Below are positions 34,472-43,665 of a DNA stretch of 64,000 nucleotides, in pieces. The first letter of the stretch is position 1. Each line of letters starts with the position of its first letter. Origin of the DNA: JBJYIN01 sp046237015 (GTDB lineage: Bacteria; Pseudomonadota; Gammaproteobacteria; Enterobacterales; Enterobacteriaceae); NCBI RefSeq assembly GCF_046237015.1, contig NZ_JBJYIN010000013.1, positions 62,001-126,000 on the forward strand. Direction: 5' to 3'. Position numbers and translations under genes: made by a program. The notes beneath the pieces are model-generated. The model did not search any database. It was not told the origin of the DNA and saw only the letters and a list, made by a program, of their open reading frames with translations.

Positions 34472-35242
34472 ATGTCTGCATCTGATGTTTTTCATCTCGG
34501 CCTGACAAAAAGTGTTTTACAGGGGGCGACGTTAGCCATTGTTCCGGGGGATCCTGAGCGGGTTGAAAAAATCGCCCGCCTGATGGATAACCCCGTGCAT
34601 CTGGCATCGCATCGTGAATTTACGACATGGCGTGCGGAGCTGGATGGGAAAACGGTTATTGTTTGCTCTACCGGTATCGGTGGGCCGTCAACGTCTATTG
34701 CGGTTGAGGAACTGGCCCAGTTGGGCATTCGCACTTTCCTGCGAGTTGGCACCACGGGAGCGATTCAGGAAGGAATCAATGTCGGCGATGTTCTGGTGAC
34801 AACGGCGGCTGTTCGCCTCGACGGTGCAAGCCTGCATTTCGCGCCGATGGAGTTTCCCGCCGTTGCTGATTTTTCCTGTACAACCGCGTTGGTTGAGGCA
34901 GCGAAAGCCGCCGGTGTTGCACTGCATATTGGGATCACCGCATCATCCGATACGTTTTATCCGGGACAGGAACGGTATGATACCTTCTCAGGCCGCGTTG
35001 TGCGCCGTTTTCGCGGTTCAATGGAAGAATGGCAAAGTATGGGTGTACTGAATTATGAAATGGAGTCCGCTACGCTGTTGACCATGTGTGCGAGTCAGGG
35101 GCTAAAAGCCGGGATGATTGCCGGTGTGATCGTTAACCGAACTCAGCAGGAAATTCCTGATGTCGCGACAATGAAACTGGCTGAAACCACGGTGATACGC
35201 GTTCTGTTGGATGCGACCCGTCGATTGCTGGCTACCGGGTAA
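34472..35242 (+). CDS. udp: Uridine phosphorylase
   Basis: Udp splits uridine with phosphate into uracil and ribose 1-phosphate in pyrimidine salvage. The 256-residue cytosolic enzyme shows VFHLGLTKSVLQGATLAIVPGDPERVEK, VCSTGIGGPSTSIAVEELAQLG with the phosphate-binding part, LRVGTTGAIQEGINVGDV, and NYEMESATLLTMCASQG with the nucleoside-binding Glu/Met. A TGTGA half-site lies upstream in a region where E. coli udp is controlled by CRP and CytR, but I do not see a full CRP palindrome. Confidence 0.97.
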   Translation: MSASDVFHLGLTKSVLQGATLAIVPGDPERVEKIARLMDNPVHLASHREFTTWRAELDGKTVIVCSTGIGGPSTSIAVEELAQLGIRTFLRVGTTGAIQEGINVGDVLVTTAAVRLDGASLHFAPMEFPAVADFSCTTALVEAAKAAGVALHIGITASSDTFYPGQERYDTFSGRVVRRFRGSMEEWQSMGVLNYEMESATLLTMCASQGLKAGMIAGVIVNRTQQEIPDVATMKLAETTVIRVLLDATRRLLATG

Positions 35243-35289
35243 TTTTGCATACTGTTTCTCTCCCTTTACGACAAATCGCAAGGAGATAT

Positions 35290-36072
35290 ATGACCGAACC
35301 AACGTTGCTTCACCCTTCTTTATTGCCGCTGGACGGTGGAATTAACTTTCGCGATCTGGGGGGAAATCGTGCAGCGGATGGGAGGCTTATCCGACACGGT
35401 AAACTCTTTCGTTCTGGTTCATTGGATTTGCTGAGCCAGACGGATTGTGACTATCTGGCCGGTGTTCCCGTTTCTCATGTTGTTGATTATCGTGATGAAG
35501 ATGAAATCTCAGCCAAGCCGGATGTGCTGTGGTCAGGCGCGAATTATCATGCTTTTCCGGCGAACCCCTTGCGTCATGAAGTCACGGCAAATTTAGATTC
35601 GCTGGGGTCTGACGTGCTAGCAGCTTTTGATTCCCGTGCGTTTATGCTTGAGCTTTACCGCCGTTTACCGTTTGATAACTCGGCCTATCGTCAATTGGTG
35701 GCCTTGTTGCAGCAGTCGGATGACGGTGCGCTGGTACAACATTGTGCCGTGGGTAAAGATCGCACGGGTATTGGATCGGCGTTGGTGATGTTTGCGCTGG
35801 GAGCCGATGAGCAAACGGTCGTTGAAGACTACCTGTTGACGGATACTACCTTGGCGCCTTTTCGCCAAAAACTGCTGGCGCACCTGTCTCAAACGCTCAA
35901 TGAAAAAGCATTGGGGCAATTTTCTTACGTACTATCGGTGCGGGAAGAGTTCATTGTCACGGCGTTACAATCCATTTATGAGCGTCATGGCTCGATTGAT
36001 GGCTGGCTTGAGGCAGAATACGGACTGGATAACCGTGCCCGTCAGTTTTTGCAGGATAAATATTTGGTTTAA
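35290..36072 (+). CDS. Tyrosine-type protein phosphatase (Tyr_phosphatase_3 family)
   Basis: A 260-residue protein with the phosphatase P-loop HCAVGKDRTGIG (Cys-x5-Arg with Cys near residue 155) and N-terminal DGGINFRDLGGNRAADGRLI plus LFRSGSLDLLS, the arrangement of the dual-specificity/lipid-type tyrosine phosphatases found in bacteria (Tyr_phosphatase_3). I start at the ATG at 35290, which has a strong AAGGAG; 15 codons upstream are open but unsupported. It follows udp by 47 bases and probably shares its transcript; the substrate (protein phosphotyrosine or phosphoinositide) is unknown. Confidence 0.85.
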   Translation: MTEPTLLHPSLLPLDGGINFRDLGGNRAADGRLIRHGKLFRSGSLDLLSQTDCDYLAGVPVSHVVDYRDEDEISAKPDVLWSGANYHAFPANPLRHEVTANLDSLGSDVLAAFDSRAFMLELYRRLPFDNSAYRQLVALLQQSDDGALVQHCAVGKDRTGIGSALVMFALGADEQTVVEDYLLTDTTLAPFRQKLLAHLSQTLNEKALGQFSYVLSVREEFIVTALQSIYERHGSIDGWLEAEYGLDNRARQFLQDKYLV

Positions 36073-36148
36073 TGCGCGATAATGTGTTTTTTTAATGCGC
36101 TACCATGTTAATAATTAGTCCTATTATCGGTTGGTCTTTTAGATTATT

Positions 36149-36180
36149 AACGCCCGGTGGATCCTCATCGGGCGTTTTGT
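36149..36180 (+). terminator. Terminator after the phosphatase gene
   Basis: Eight-base stem AACGCCCG / CGGGCGTT followed by TTGTATT, after the udp-phosphatase pair and before hscC. Confidence 0.75.
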
Positions 36181-36269
36181 ATTGATCACACAGCCTTAAA
36201 TAATTTCGGCGACTGAACGCAGCCAGCGCACAGCCGACTTGAAATATGACGGGTATAGCAGGGAGGAAT

Positions 36270-37967
36270 ATGTCTCATATCATAGGGATAGATTTAGGAA
36301 CAACCAACAGTCTGGTTTCATACTGGGATGGTGAGAAAGCGGTGCTGATTCCCAATGCACACGGCGATTACCTCACCCCTTCTGTCATCGGCTTTGATGA
36401 TAACGACGATCTATTAGTTGGGCGTGTTGCCAAAGAGCGTTTGATTACCCATCCACTTAAAACAGCCGCGTTGTTCAAACGTTACATGGGAACCAAAAAA
36501 GCCTACTCGTTTGGCGGTGTTCAAACTTACCAGCCCGAAGAATTATCGTCTTTTCTGTTACGTGTACTCAAGGCAGATGCGGAAGCTTTTCTTGGCGGCC
36601 CTATCACCGAAGCGGTCATCAGTGTGCCCGCCTACTTTAATGACAAACAGCGTAAAGCCACGCAGCTAGCCGGGCAATTAGCCGGTCTCAAAGTAGAACG
36701 TTTGGTGAATGAACCCACTGCGGCGGCATTGAGCTACGGATTACATGTGAGTGAACCGGAAAGTCGCTTTTTAGTCTTCGACTTGGGTGGCGGTACGTTT
36801 GATGTGTCCGTTCTGACGTTATTTGACGGCATTATGGAAGTGAATGCCACCGCAGGGCACAACACGTTGGGGGGCGAGGATTTTGTCGATATGCTGGTTA
36901 AAGCATTTCTGAACGAGCATAAACTGACATCGCTTGAATTATCGGAAATGAGTCGTCTGCGCCAGCACATTGAAGGCATGAAACGGACGTTAACGTTGCA
37001 GCATGAGGCGACGATTGCACCAGTTTTTAATGGTGTGACGTATCCATGGCACCTTAGTCGCGACGATTTCGATTCGCTCTGTGCGCCCTTGATTGATGCA
37101 CTACGGCAGCCTATTGAACGTGCGTTGAATGATGCGGCGATTACGCCCCGCGATTTGAACTGCGTCATTCTGGTGGGCGGTGCTAGTCGCATGCCCGTGG
37201 TCAGAAGTTTGGCAGCCAGGCTGTTCGGCCAGTATCCGGTAGCGACGTTAAATCCTGATGAAATCGTGGCGCTGGGTGCGGGGGTGCAGGCTGGGCTTAA
37301 GGCGCGTAGTCAGGGGCTAACGGAGGTCGTGCTAACGGATGTGTGTCCGTTTACCTTAGGGCTGGAAACGTCACGCCGTTTGCCAAGTGGGTATCTGGAA
37401 GATGGCCATTACACGCCGATCATCGATCGTAATACGGTGGTGCCTGTGAGCCGGGAAAAGGTGTTTTGCGCTTGTCGGGATGGCCAGACCAATATGTTGC
37501 TGCAAATCTACCAGGGGGAAAGTCGCCTGACGCGCAATAACGTCAAATTGGGTGAAATGGAAATTGAGTTTCCTCCGGTGTTGGAAGATGAGCCCATTGT
37601 GCGAGTACGTTATACCTATGATATCAATGGAATATTAGAGGTTCAGGCGACAAATCTTCGTGATGGAAACAGTAAATCAACGATTATCCGCAATGAGAAC
37701 TGTGACCTGTCAGATGCTGAGATTCAGGTGCGTTTGCAGCAGTTGGCTGAGATAAAAATACACCCACGTGAACGTATGGAAAGTCGGTTACTACTGGCGC
37801 GTGGGGAGCGTTTGTATGAACAGTTGATGGGTGAAGCGCGTGAACGCATCGCCTATGAGTTAAGTGTATTTGAAGACGCCCTGGAAACTCAGGATACCTC
37901 GCATATTCGTCGGGTAACAAAAGAAATACAACGTGTGTTTGATGAGATGGAGCCTCATTCGTTATGA
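36270..37967 (+). CDS. hscC: Hsp70-family chaperone HscC
   Basis: A 565-residue Hsp70 homologue of the HscC (Hsc62) type. The N-terminal ATPase shows IIGIDLGTTNSLVSYWDG, VISVPAYFNDKQRKATQ, NEPTAAALSYGLH, VFDLGGGTFDVSVL and ILVGGASRMPVVRSLA; the substrate domain is shorter than in DnaK and lacks the long lid, as in HscC. The start at 36270 follows GGGAGG. It forms an operon with a J-domain/TPR protein (4-base overlap) and a DUF1266 protein. In E. coli HscC works with DjlA/DjlB/DjlC, and this neighbour is a DjlB/C-like partner. Confidence 0.92.
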   Translation: MSHIIGIDLGTTNSLVSYWDGEKAVLIPNAHGDYLTPSVIGFDDNDDLLVGRVAKERLITHPLKTAALFKRYMGTKKAYSFGGVQTYQPEELSSFLLRVLKADAEAFLGGPITEAVISVPAYFNDKQRKATQLAGQLAGLKVERLVNEPTAAALSYGLHVSEPESRFLVFDLGGGTFDVSVLTLFDGIMEVNATAGHNTLGGEDFVDMLVKAFLNEHKLTSLELSEMSRLRQHIEGMKRTLTLQHEATIAPVFNGVTYPWHLSRDDFDSLCAPLIDALRQPIERALNDAAITPRDLNCVILVGGASRMPVVRSLAARLFGQYPVATLNPDEIVALGAGVQAGLKARSQGLTEVVLTDVCPFTLGLETSRRLPSGYLEDGHYTPIIDRNTVVPVSREKVFCACRDGQTNMLLQIYQGESRLTRNNVKLGEMEIEFPPVLEDEPIVRVRYTYDINGILEVQATNLRDGNSKSTIIRNENCDLSDAEIQVRLQQLAEIKIHPRERMESRLLLARGERLYEQLMGEARERIAYELSVFEDALETQDTSHIRRVTKEIQRVFDEMEPHSL

Positions 37968-40003
37968 AAACATCATGCTGGGAATTTTTAGGGATTGAGG
38001 AAACGGTTGATCAAACGGCAATTCGACGTGCCTATGCGCGTTTGTTGCGACAGCATAACCCAGAGGATGATGCCGAAGCGTTTAAAGCACTCCGGGCAGC
38101 CTATGAAGATGCGCTCCGGCAGGCTCGCTATCTGGCGGCAGAAGAACATGCTGATCAACAGGAGAGCGTAGCGACAGACAGCATCGCTGATCCTGTGACT
38201 GATGCAGCAGTTAGCGAAGATGATATCGCCTTGATGCGCGATACCTCGCAGCAAATTGAAGCGATAAAACAGCGCGTGATGGAAGTCTATGCCGATTTTC
38301 AGCGTCGTATCGATGAAAATGCCTGGAACGACGTGTTGTCGACATCGGTCCTGGCTCAACTTGAGATTAAACAGCCTGTTTCATTGTGGTTGTTCGACTT
38401 TTTGAGTCAATGTACTTTCCTGCCTGATTCGATCAAGCAGCACTTACTGGAGATTTTTGACTGGGAGCATAACTCGCTACTGCTGCACCGACACTTTCCA
38501 TCACAACAGGTAGAAGACGTGTTGGAATGGTTGAGTGGTGAGGATTTATGGCACATTCCCGTGCGGGGGTTGCAATTTTCTACTGGTATGACGGGCGAAG
38601 AAGTGGATCGTTACTTCCAGGATAGGGAACTGCTGGTTCGCATGATTTATCAACATGACAGCACGGCGTTTGACCAGCAATTGACACGTTTGTTGTCGTG
38701 CGAGATCGGCGATCCGGAGTTGCTGTGTTGGGCGATTGCTCACTACCACCGTCAGGGCGATTTTACGCCGGCTCGTGAATATTGCCGCCGACTGATTACG
38801 CTGGTTCCAAACCAAATCGACGGCTACCTGCGGTTAGCACAGATCGAGTTGGATGACCGGCAGACTCTACGTGCTGCCGATGCATTTAATCGAGTGCTGG
38901 ATATTCAGGGCGATCATGCTGTTGCGTTAAAGGGGCTGGCAGGGTGTTTTCTGGCTCAAGGGATGCTGTTTGAAGCTCGGGAGCTTTATCTTTATGTCTG
39001 CACATTAGTGCCCTATGACGTGGAATCGCAGATTCAGGTCATTAAAATCAATGCGCAGACGATTGCCGATAATTTCTCTACGATTAAACCCAAGCCTTAC
39101 AGCATGGCGTATTGTGAGGAGGTTGCGCAATGCTATCTGCAAAATGGGGCTTACACTCTGTGTATCGATTTCATACATCACCTGATGGCTCGTGCTAAAT
39201 ATAATGCCAAGCCGCTGCTGCGCTTAATCAGAGGCAGTATTTTTGAGGTGATATACCGCTCGTTTTTTGTCAAACATGGCGATTTTAATGAGCGCACGCT
39301 TTCCTCTACGCTCTACATGACGCTCGGTGATGTCCATTATCAACTGAAGCAATATGAGGATGCCCGGCAGGCATATACCTGGGCGCTGGAGGAAGCGCAA
39401 CGACAGGGCGAAAATGGCTACGGCGCGAGTGTTTGTTTAGCGCGTGTTCTGTTGAAGCTGGAAATCTACCAAGACGTTATCCCTCTATTGGAAAAGGCGC
39501 TGGGCTACCACCGTAATGATTCCGAAATCTGGTTCATGCTATCAGAGGCTTCTCGTTTTACGGATGAATATGACAAATCGCTGGAATATGTGAATCAGGC
39601 TATTGCGCTGGATGCATCGCATTGGGTGTATTTTTCTGCCCGCTCGATCATTTTGCACTATATCTTTGAGCGCTATGAGGAGGCCTTGTCGGACCTGAAT
39701 TTTATTGTGCGATGTAAGCCATCTTTCTCTTCGGTATGGTATCGCCGTGGGATCTGTCTGAGCCGTTTAGGGCGTCATCGAGAGGCGATAGAGAGCCTGG
39801 AAGAAGCTATCGACTGGAATATTAAGAGTCCAGATGCCGCGTTAGAATTGTTGAAATCCGCCTGTGAATTAGGCCTGTATGACAAGGCGCAGCGTGGTGC
39901 CACGCTATACCAAGAATACGGTGGCGATATGGATGAAATTGGCGGATGGCTGGCGAAGTTGGAGCAGATGGCGTTGGAAAAACAGGGAGCACATGACGCA
40001 TGA
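37964..40003 (+). CDS. J-domain plus TPR-repeat protein (DjlB/DjlC-like)
   Basis: A 679-residue protein with an N-terminal J-like domain (about residues 1-55, WEFLGIEETVDQTAIRRAYA then LLRQHNPEDD), where the usual HPD tripeptide is replaced by H-N-P-E-D. After an acidic linker there is a middle domain and a long TPR array from about residue 230 to the end (for example AADAFNRVLDIQGDHAVALK and ESLEEAIDWNIKSPDAAL). E. coli DjlB/DjlC are short relatives that stimulate HscC; the TPR array is an extra protein-binding platform. It overlaps hscC by 4 bases and the DUF1266 gene by 4 bases, so the three genes are one operon. Confidence 0.8.
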   Translation: MKTSCWEFLGIEETVDQTAIRRAYARLLRQHNPEDDAEAFKALRAAYEDALRQARYLAAEEHADQQESVATDSIADPVTDAAVSEDDIALMRDTSQQIEAIKQRVMEVYADFQRRIDENAWNDVLSTSVLAQLEIKQPVSLWLFDFLSQCTFLPDSIKQHLLEIFDWEHNSLLLHRHFPSQQVEDVLEWLSGEDLWHIPVRGLQFSTGMTGEEVDRYFQDRELLVRMIYQHDSTAFDQQLTRLLSCEIGDPELLCWAIAHYHRQGDFTPAREYCRRLITLVPNQIDGYLRLAQIELDDRQTLRAADAFNRVLDIQGDHAVALKGLAGCFLAQGMLFEARELYLYVCTLVPYDVESQIQVIKINAQTIADNFSTIKPKPYSMAYCEEVAQCYLQNGAYTLCIDFIHHLMARAKYNAKPLLRLIRGSIFEVIYRSFFVKHGDFNERTLSSTLYMTLGDVHYQLKQYEDARQAYTWALEEAQRQGENGYGASVCLARVLLKLEIYQDVIPLLEKALGYHRNDSEIWFMLSEASRFTDEYDKSLEYVNQAIALDASHWVYFSARSIILHYIFERYEEALSDLNFIVRCKPSFSSVWYRRGICLSRLGRHREAIESLEEAIDWNIKSPDAALELLKSACELGLYDKAQRGATLYQEYGGDMDEIGGWLAKLEQMALEKQGAHDA

Positions 40004-40698
40004 CAACAGAAAATCAGGAAAATACAAAGCCATTATCCAAAGCTCAGCTATGGGGGCTGGGAATGTCAGCCATTCTGACAGAAATGAACCATGACCGACA
40101 TGATGTTCTGGATGGTGGCGGTGATAAGCAAACCGCCATAAAGGCGATCCGCCATATTTTGCGGCGGGATTGGGGCATTGAAACCCGTGAGGCGCTGTTG
40201 CGCCAGATCGATCGCTTGAGGAATGGTCATGGGCACGGACCAGGTTATCGACGTTTACAGCAGGTTTTGTCTGCCATGTCAGAAGCGGAAATGGATGACT
40301 ATATTCAGCGGCATCAACATGATGAAGAACATTACAACGAATTGCTGGTCGTGAAGCTCAATCGGTTCACACTGGGCCGTACCGGAATTGATGCCTGGGA
40401 CGAAGGCCGTGGCGTTAATCTATGTCGTTGGGGTATGGCTATCGGTATGGTGGGTGAGGAAGAAGGCTGGGGTTTGATCATGTCAATGGCGCGGGATGCC
40501 CAATTGAAATATGACAGTTGGTACCACTTCGCGATCAGTTATGTCGTCGGACGGCAATATTGGCGTTCACTAACGACGGTCGATTTTATTAATGATCAGA
40601 TGGATATTCTGCGTCGTTTAGCCGGTAACCCGGAAAGCCCCTGGAACACGTTGGACTGGCATTTGCCATTGGATAGTGTCACAACGTTTACTCCCTAG
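40000..40698 (+). CDS. DUF1266 protein (YbeR/YbeU-like)
   Basis: A 232-residue protein of the DUF1266 family, recognised by AWDEGRGVNLCRWGMAIGMV (about 127-146), YDSWYHFAISYVVGRQYW (about 168-185) and the preceding RHILRRDWGI. Family members (YbeR, YbeU) lie next to hscC/djl genes in E. coli; their function is unknown, and a role with the HscC chaperone is suggested only by this linkage. The start overlaps the J-protein stop. A strong hairpin follows before the convergent ppc gene. Confidence 0.85.
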   Translation: MTTENQENTKPLSKAQLWGLGMSAILTEMNHDRHDVLDGGGDKQTAIKAIRHILRRDWGIETREALLRQIDRLRNGHGHGPGYRRLQQVLSAMSEAEMDDYIQRHQHDEEHYNELLVVKLNRFTLGRTGIDAWDEGRGVNLCRWGMAIGMVGEEEGWGLIMSMARDAQLKYDSWYHFAISYVVGRQYWRSLTTVDFINDQMDILRRLAGNPESPWNTLDWHLPLDSVTTFTP

Positions 40699-40709
40699 CC
40701 TTATCTATG

Positions 40710-40737
40710 GCACGGCCTCTCAATAGAGAGGCCGTGC
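40710..40737. terminator. Bidirectional terminator between DUF1266 gene and ppc
   Basis: A 12-base perfect stem GCACGGCCTCTC / GAGAGGCCGTGC with a 4-base loop sits between two convergent genes and can serve both. Confidence 0.75.
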
Positions 40738-40769
40738 AGATCGAGTGATTTTCGTTTTCTAAATTGCCA

Positions 40770-43409
40770 TTAACCCGTGTTCCGCATTCCTGCGGCAACA
40801 CCCGCTATCGTTACCATCAGCGCCAATTCAACCTCAGGGCTGGGTTGTTCCTGCTGGCGTGAGCGATGCAGGAGTTCGGCCTGAAGGACGTTTAACGGGT
40901 CGGTATAGACGTTACGTAAGGCAATGGATTCTGCAATCCACGGTAGGTCTTCCATCAGGTGATCGTCATTGGCGATGGTCAGCACGACGTTGATGTCGTC
41001 GGCTAGCTGATCGCGCAGTTGTTTTCCTAACGACCAAAGTTTTTCGTCAACCAGACGCTGGTCGTAATATTCCGCCAGCCACAGGTCAGCTTTGGCAAAT
41101 ACCATTTCCAGCATACCAATTCGCGTGGAGAAAAACGGCCAGTCCCGACACATGGTTTCAAGCTGTTTCTGCTTACCGTCATCAACCACTTTCTGCAATG
41201 CTGCACCGGCACCTAACCAGGCGGGCAGCATCAGACGGTTTTGCGTCCAGGCAAAGATCCATGGAATGGCGCGCAGACTTTCGACGCCACCATTTGGACG
41301 GCGTTTCGCCGGACGTGAACCCAACGGCAGTTTTCCCAGTTCCAGTTCGGGCGTTGCCGCACGGAAATAAGGGACGAAATCCGGGTTCTCACGTACGTAT
41401 CCACGATACATATCGCAGGAAACGCGGGAGAGTTCGTTCATCACTTCCTGCCATTCCTGCTTGGGCTCCGGCGGGGGCAGCAGGTTAGCTTCCAGAATGG
41501 CACCAGTATACAGCGCCAGACTACTGATGGTGACCTCGGGCAGGCCGTATTTGAAACGGATCATTTCACCCTGTTCGGTTACGCGCAGGCCACCTTTCAG
41601 GCTTCCCGGCGGCTGAGACAATAACGCGGCATGGGCTGGTGCGCCCCCGCGGCCGATTGATCCCCCACGGCCATGGAATAACGTTAACGCGATACCCGCT
41701 TTTTCACAGGTTTTGATTAGCGCATCCTGCGCACGGTATTGCGCCCATGACGCGGCCATCACGCCAGCATCTTTTGCCGAGTCAGAATAGCCAATCATGA
41801 CCATTTGTTTGCCCTGAATGAAACCACGATACCAATCGATGTTCAGCAGTTGCGTCATCACATCGTCAGCATTGTTCAGGTCATCCAGTGTTTCAAAGAG
41901 TGGGGCAACAGGTAACGCGAACGGGCAGCCAGCCTCTTTGAGCAGCAGGTGCACCGCCAGTACATCGGAGGGCGTACGTGCCATGGAAATGACGTAAGCG
42001 GCAATGGAACCTTGCGGCGCTTTAGCAATAACGCGGCAGGTATCAAGCACTTCTTTGGTATCGGCGCTTGGCTCCCAATAGCGAGGTAACAATGGGCGTT
42101 TGGAACTTAATTCGCGGATCAGGAAGGCTTGTTTATCGGATTCAGACCAGCTTTCGTAATCGCCCAGACCGAGATAGCGGGTAATTTCAGCCAGCGCATC
42201 GGTGTGGCGGGTACTTTCCTGACGCACATCAATGCGGACTAACGGCACCCCGAAACAGCGTACGCGGCGCAGCGTATCCAGCAGTTGACCATCGGCGATA
42301 ATCCCCATCCCACAGGTGTGTAAAGACTGGTAGCACGCATACAACGGTTCCCAGAGCTGCTCGTTGTTAACCAGTAAGTCTTTAGGCGGCAATAACTGTT
42401 CGCCTTTAAGACGAGCCTCAAGGTAGCTTAGCGTCGTATTGAGCTGGCTACGCAGTGATTTCATGATGGCGCGATAAGGTTCCTGAATATCGGGGCCGCC
42501 AGCTCGTTCGTGTAATTCTGGCGTACATTCAGACATGGATAGCTCAGAGACCAGCACCTGAATGTCACGCAGGAACAGGTCAGCGGCTTTCCAGCGGCTG
42601 AGTAATAACACATGTTGAGTAATTTCAGCGGTAACGTTCGGGTTACCATCGCGATCGCCGCCCATCCAGGAGGTGAAACGCACGGGAACGGATTCTACCG
42701 GCAGGCGGTAGCCAAAGGCTTGCTCCAGCTGTTCATCCAATTCACGCAGAAAAGCCGGAACGCCTTCCCACAAACTGTTCTCAACGACGGCAAATCCCCA
42801 TTTAGCTTCATCTACCGGTGTCGGACGGATTTTACGAATTTCATCCGTATGCCAGGATTGGGCAATGATTTGACGCAGGCGACGCATGATTTTATTGCGT
42901 TCGTAATCTGCGAGGTCATCGTGATCGAGCTGTTGAAGACAGGTATTAACTTCAACCAGTTTGTGAATCAGCGTGCGGCGCGTAATTTCCGTCGGGTGGG
43001 CGGTTAGCACCAGCTCAATTGACAGAGATTCGATGGCATCGCGGATGTCTCGGTCTGTCAGGTCATTATGATCTTTTAAACGTTCAAACGTTTTGGTCAG
43101 TATTTCTGGGTTGCTGGCGGCTTCTCCATGGGGGGAGATCGTATGGTATTGCTCTGCGGTATTGGTCAGGTTAAGAAACTGGCTAAATGCGCGGGCAACG
43201 GGCAACAGCTCATCGTTAGAGAGATTCTGTAGTGTGTTTAGCAGTTCCTGACGATGCTTCTCACTGCCTGCGCGGGAAGACTTTGACAATTTGCGAATCG
43301 TTTCTACTTTATCAAGAATGTTTTCGCCCAATGCCTCCTTGATCGTATCGCCAAGCAGCTTGCCGAGCATACTGACGTTACTTCGCATTGCGGAATATTG
43401 TTCGTTCAT
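40770..43409 (-). CDS. ppc: Phosphoenolpyruvate carboxylase
   Basis: Ppc adds bicarbonate to phosphoenolpyruvate to give oxaloacetate, replenishing the citric acid cycle; it is activated by acetyl-CoA and fructose 1,6-bisphosphate and inhibited by aspartate. The 879-residue enzyme shows the catalytic LTAHPTEITRRTL (His near 138), VMIGYSDSAKDAGVMAASW, HGRGGSIGRGG with the mobile loop, and the invariant C-terminus AGMRNTG. It is followed by a bidirectional hairpin and lies downstream of argE in the same direction, as in E. coli. Confidence 0.98.
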   Translation of the reverse strand: MNEQYSAMRSNVSMLGKLLGDTIKEALGENILDKVETIRKLSKSSRAGSEKHRQELLNTLQNLSNDELLPVARAFSQFLNLTNTAEQYHTISPHGEAASNPEILTKTFERLKDHNDLTDRDIRDAIESLSIELVLTAHPTEITRRTLIHKLVEVNTCLQQLDHDDLADYERNKIMRRLRQIIAQSWHTDEIRKIRPTPVDEAKWGFAVVENSLWEGVPAFLRELDEQLEQAFGYRLPVESVPVRFTSWMGGDRDGNPNVTAEITQHVLLLSRWKAADLFLRDIQVLVSELSMSECTPELHERAGGPDIQEPYRAIMKSLRSQLNTTLSYLEARLKGEQLLPPKDLLVNNEQLWEPLYACYQSLHTCGMGIIADGQLLDTLRRVRCFGVPLVRIDVRQESTRHTDALAEITRYLGLGDYESWSESDKQAFLIRELSSKRPLLPRYWEPSADTKEVLDTCRVIAKAPQGSIAAYVISMARTPSDVLAVHLLLKEAGCPFALPVAPLFETLDDLNNADDVMTQLLNIDWYRGFIQGKQMVMIGYSDSAKDAGVMAASWAQYRAQDALIKTCEKAGIALTLFHGRGGSIGRGGAPAHAALLSQPPGSLKGGLRVTEQGEMIRFKYGLPEVTISSLALYTGAILEANLLPPPEPKQEWQEVMNELSRVSCDMYRGYVRENPDFVPYFRAATPELELGKLPLGSRPAKRRPNGGVESLRAIPWIFAWTQNRLMLPAWLGAGAALQKVVDDGKQKQLETMCRDWPFFSTRIGMLEMVFAKADLWLAEYYDQRLVDEKLWSLGKQLRDQLADDINVVLTIANDDHLMEDLPWIAESIALRNVYTDPLNVLQAELLHRSRQQEQPSPEVELALMVTIAGVAAGMRNTG

Positions 43410-43633
43410 ATTTACCCTGACCCATCTCTCTATTTTTGTAAGTTTATTTCACTTGACATATTTTGACGTACTGACTCCATCTAGCCACGATAAGGCAGAT
43501 TCGTCAATTGACGATTCCCTGTTCTTGCTATTCTTTCTGTCCCCCGATCTTTGTACCCGCTTTGGTATCGCGTTGGCAATTTGTGAAATTTAATTACAGA
43601 AGGGCTGACATTAGGTGAACTTATTAGTGAGGG

Positions 43634-43660
43634 AAACACGGGGACAAACGCCCCGTGTTT
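43634..43660 (-). terminator. Terminator of argE
   Basis: Ten-base stem AAACACGGGG / CCCCGTGTTT with a 7-base loop, lying just after the argE stop in the minus direction and upstream of ppc. Confidence 0.75.
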
Positions 43661-43665
43661 TGCCG

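Noticed and set aside
36237..36262. CTTGAAA resembling a sigma-32 -35 element upstream of hscC
   Set aside because: No CCCCAT-type -10 follows at the correct spacing, and the position would put the start of transcription inside the gene.
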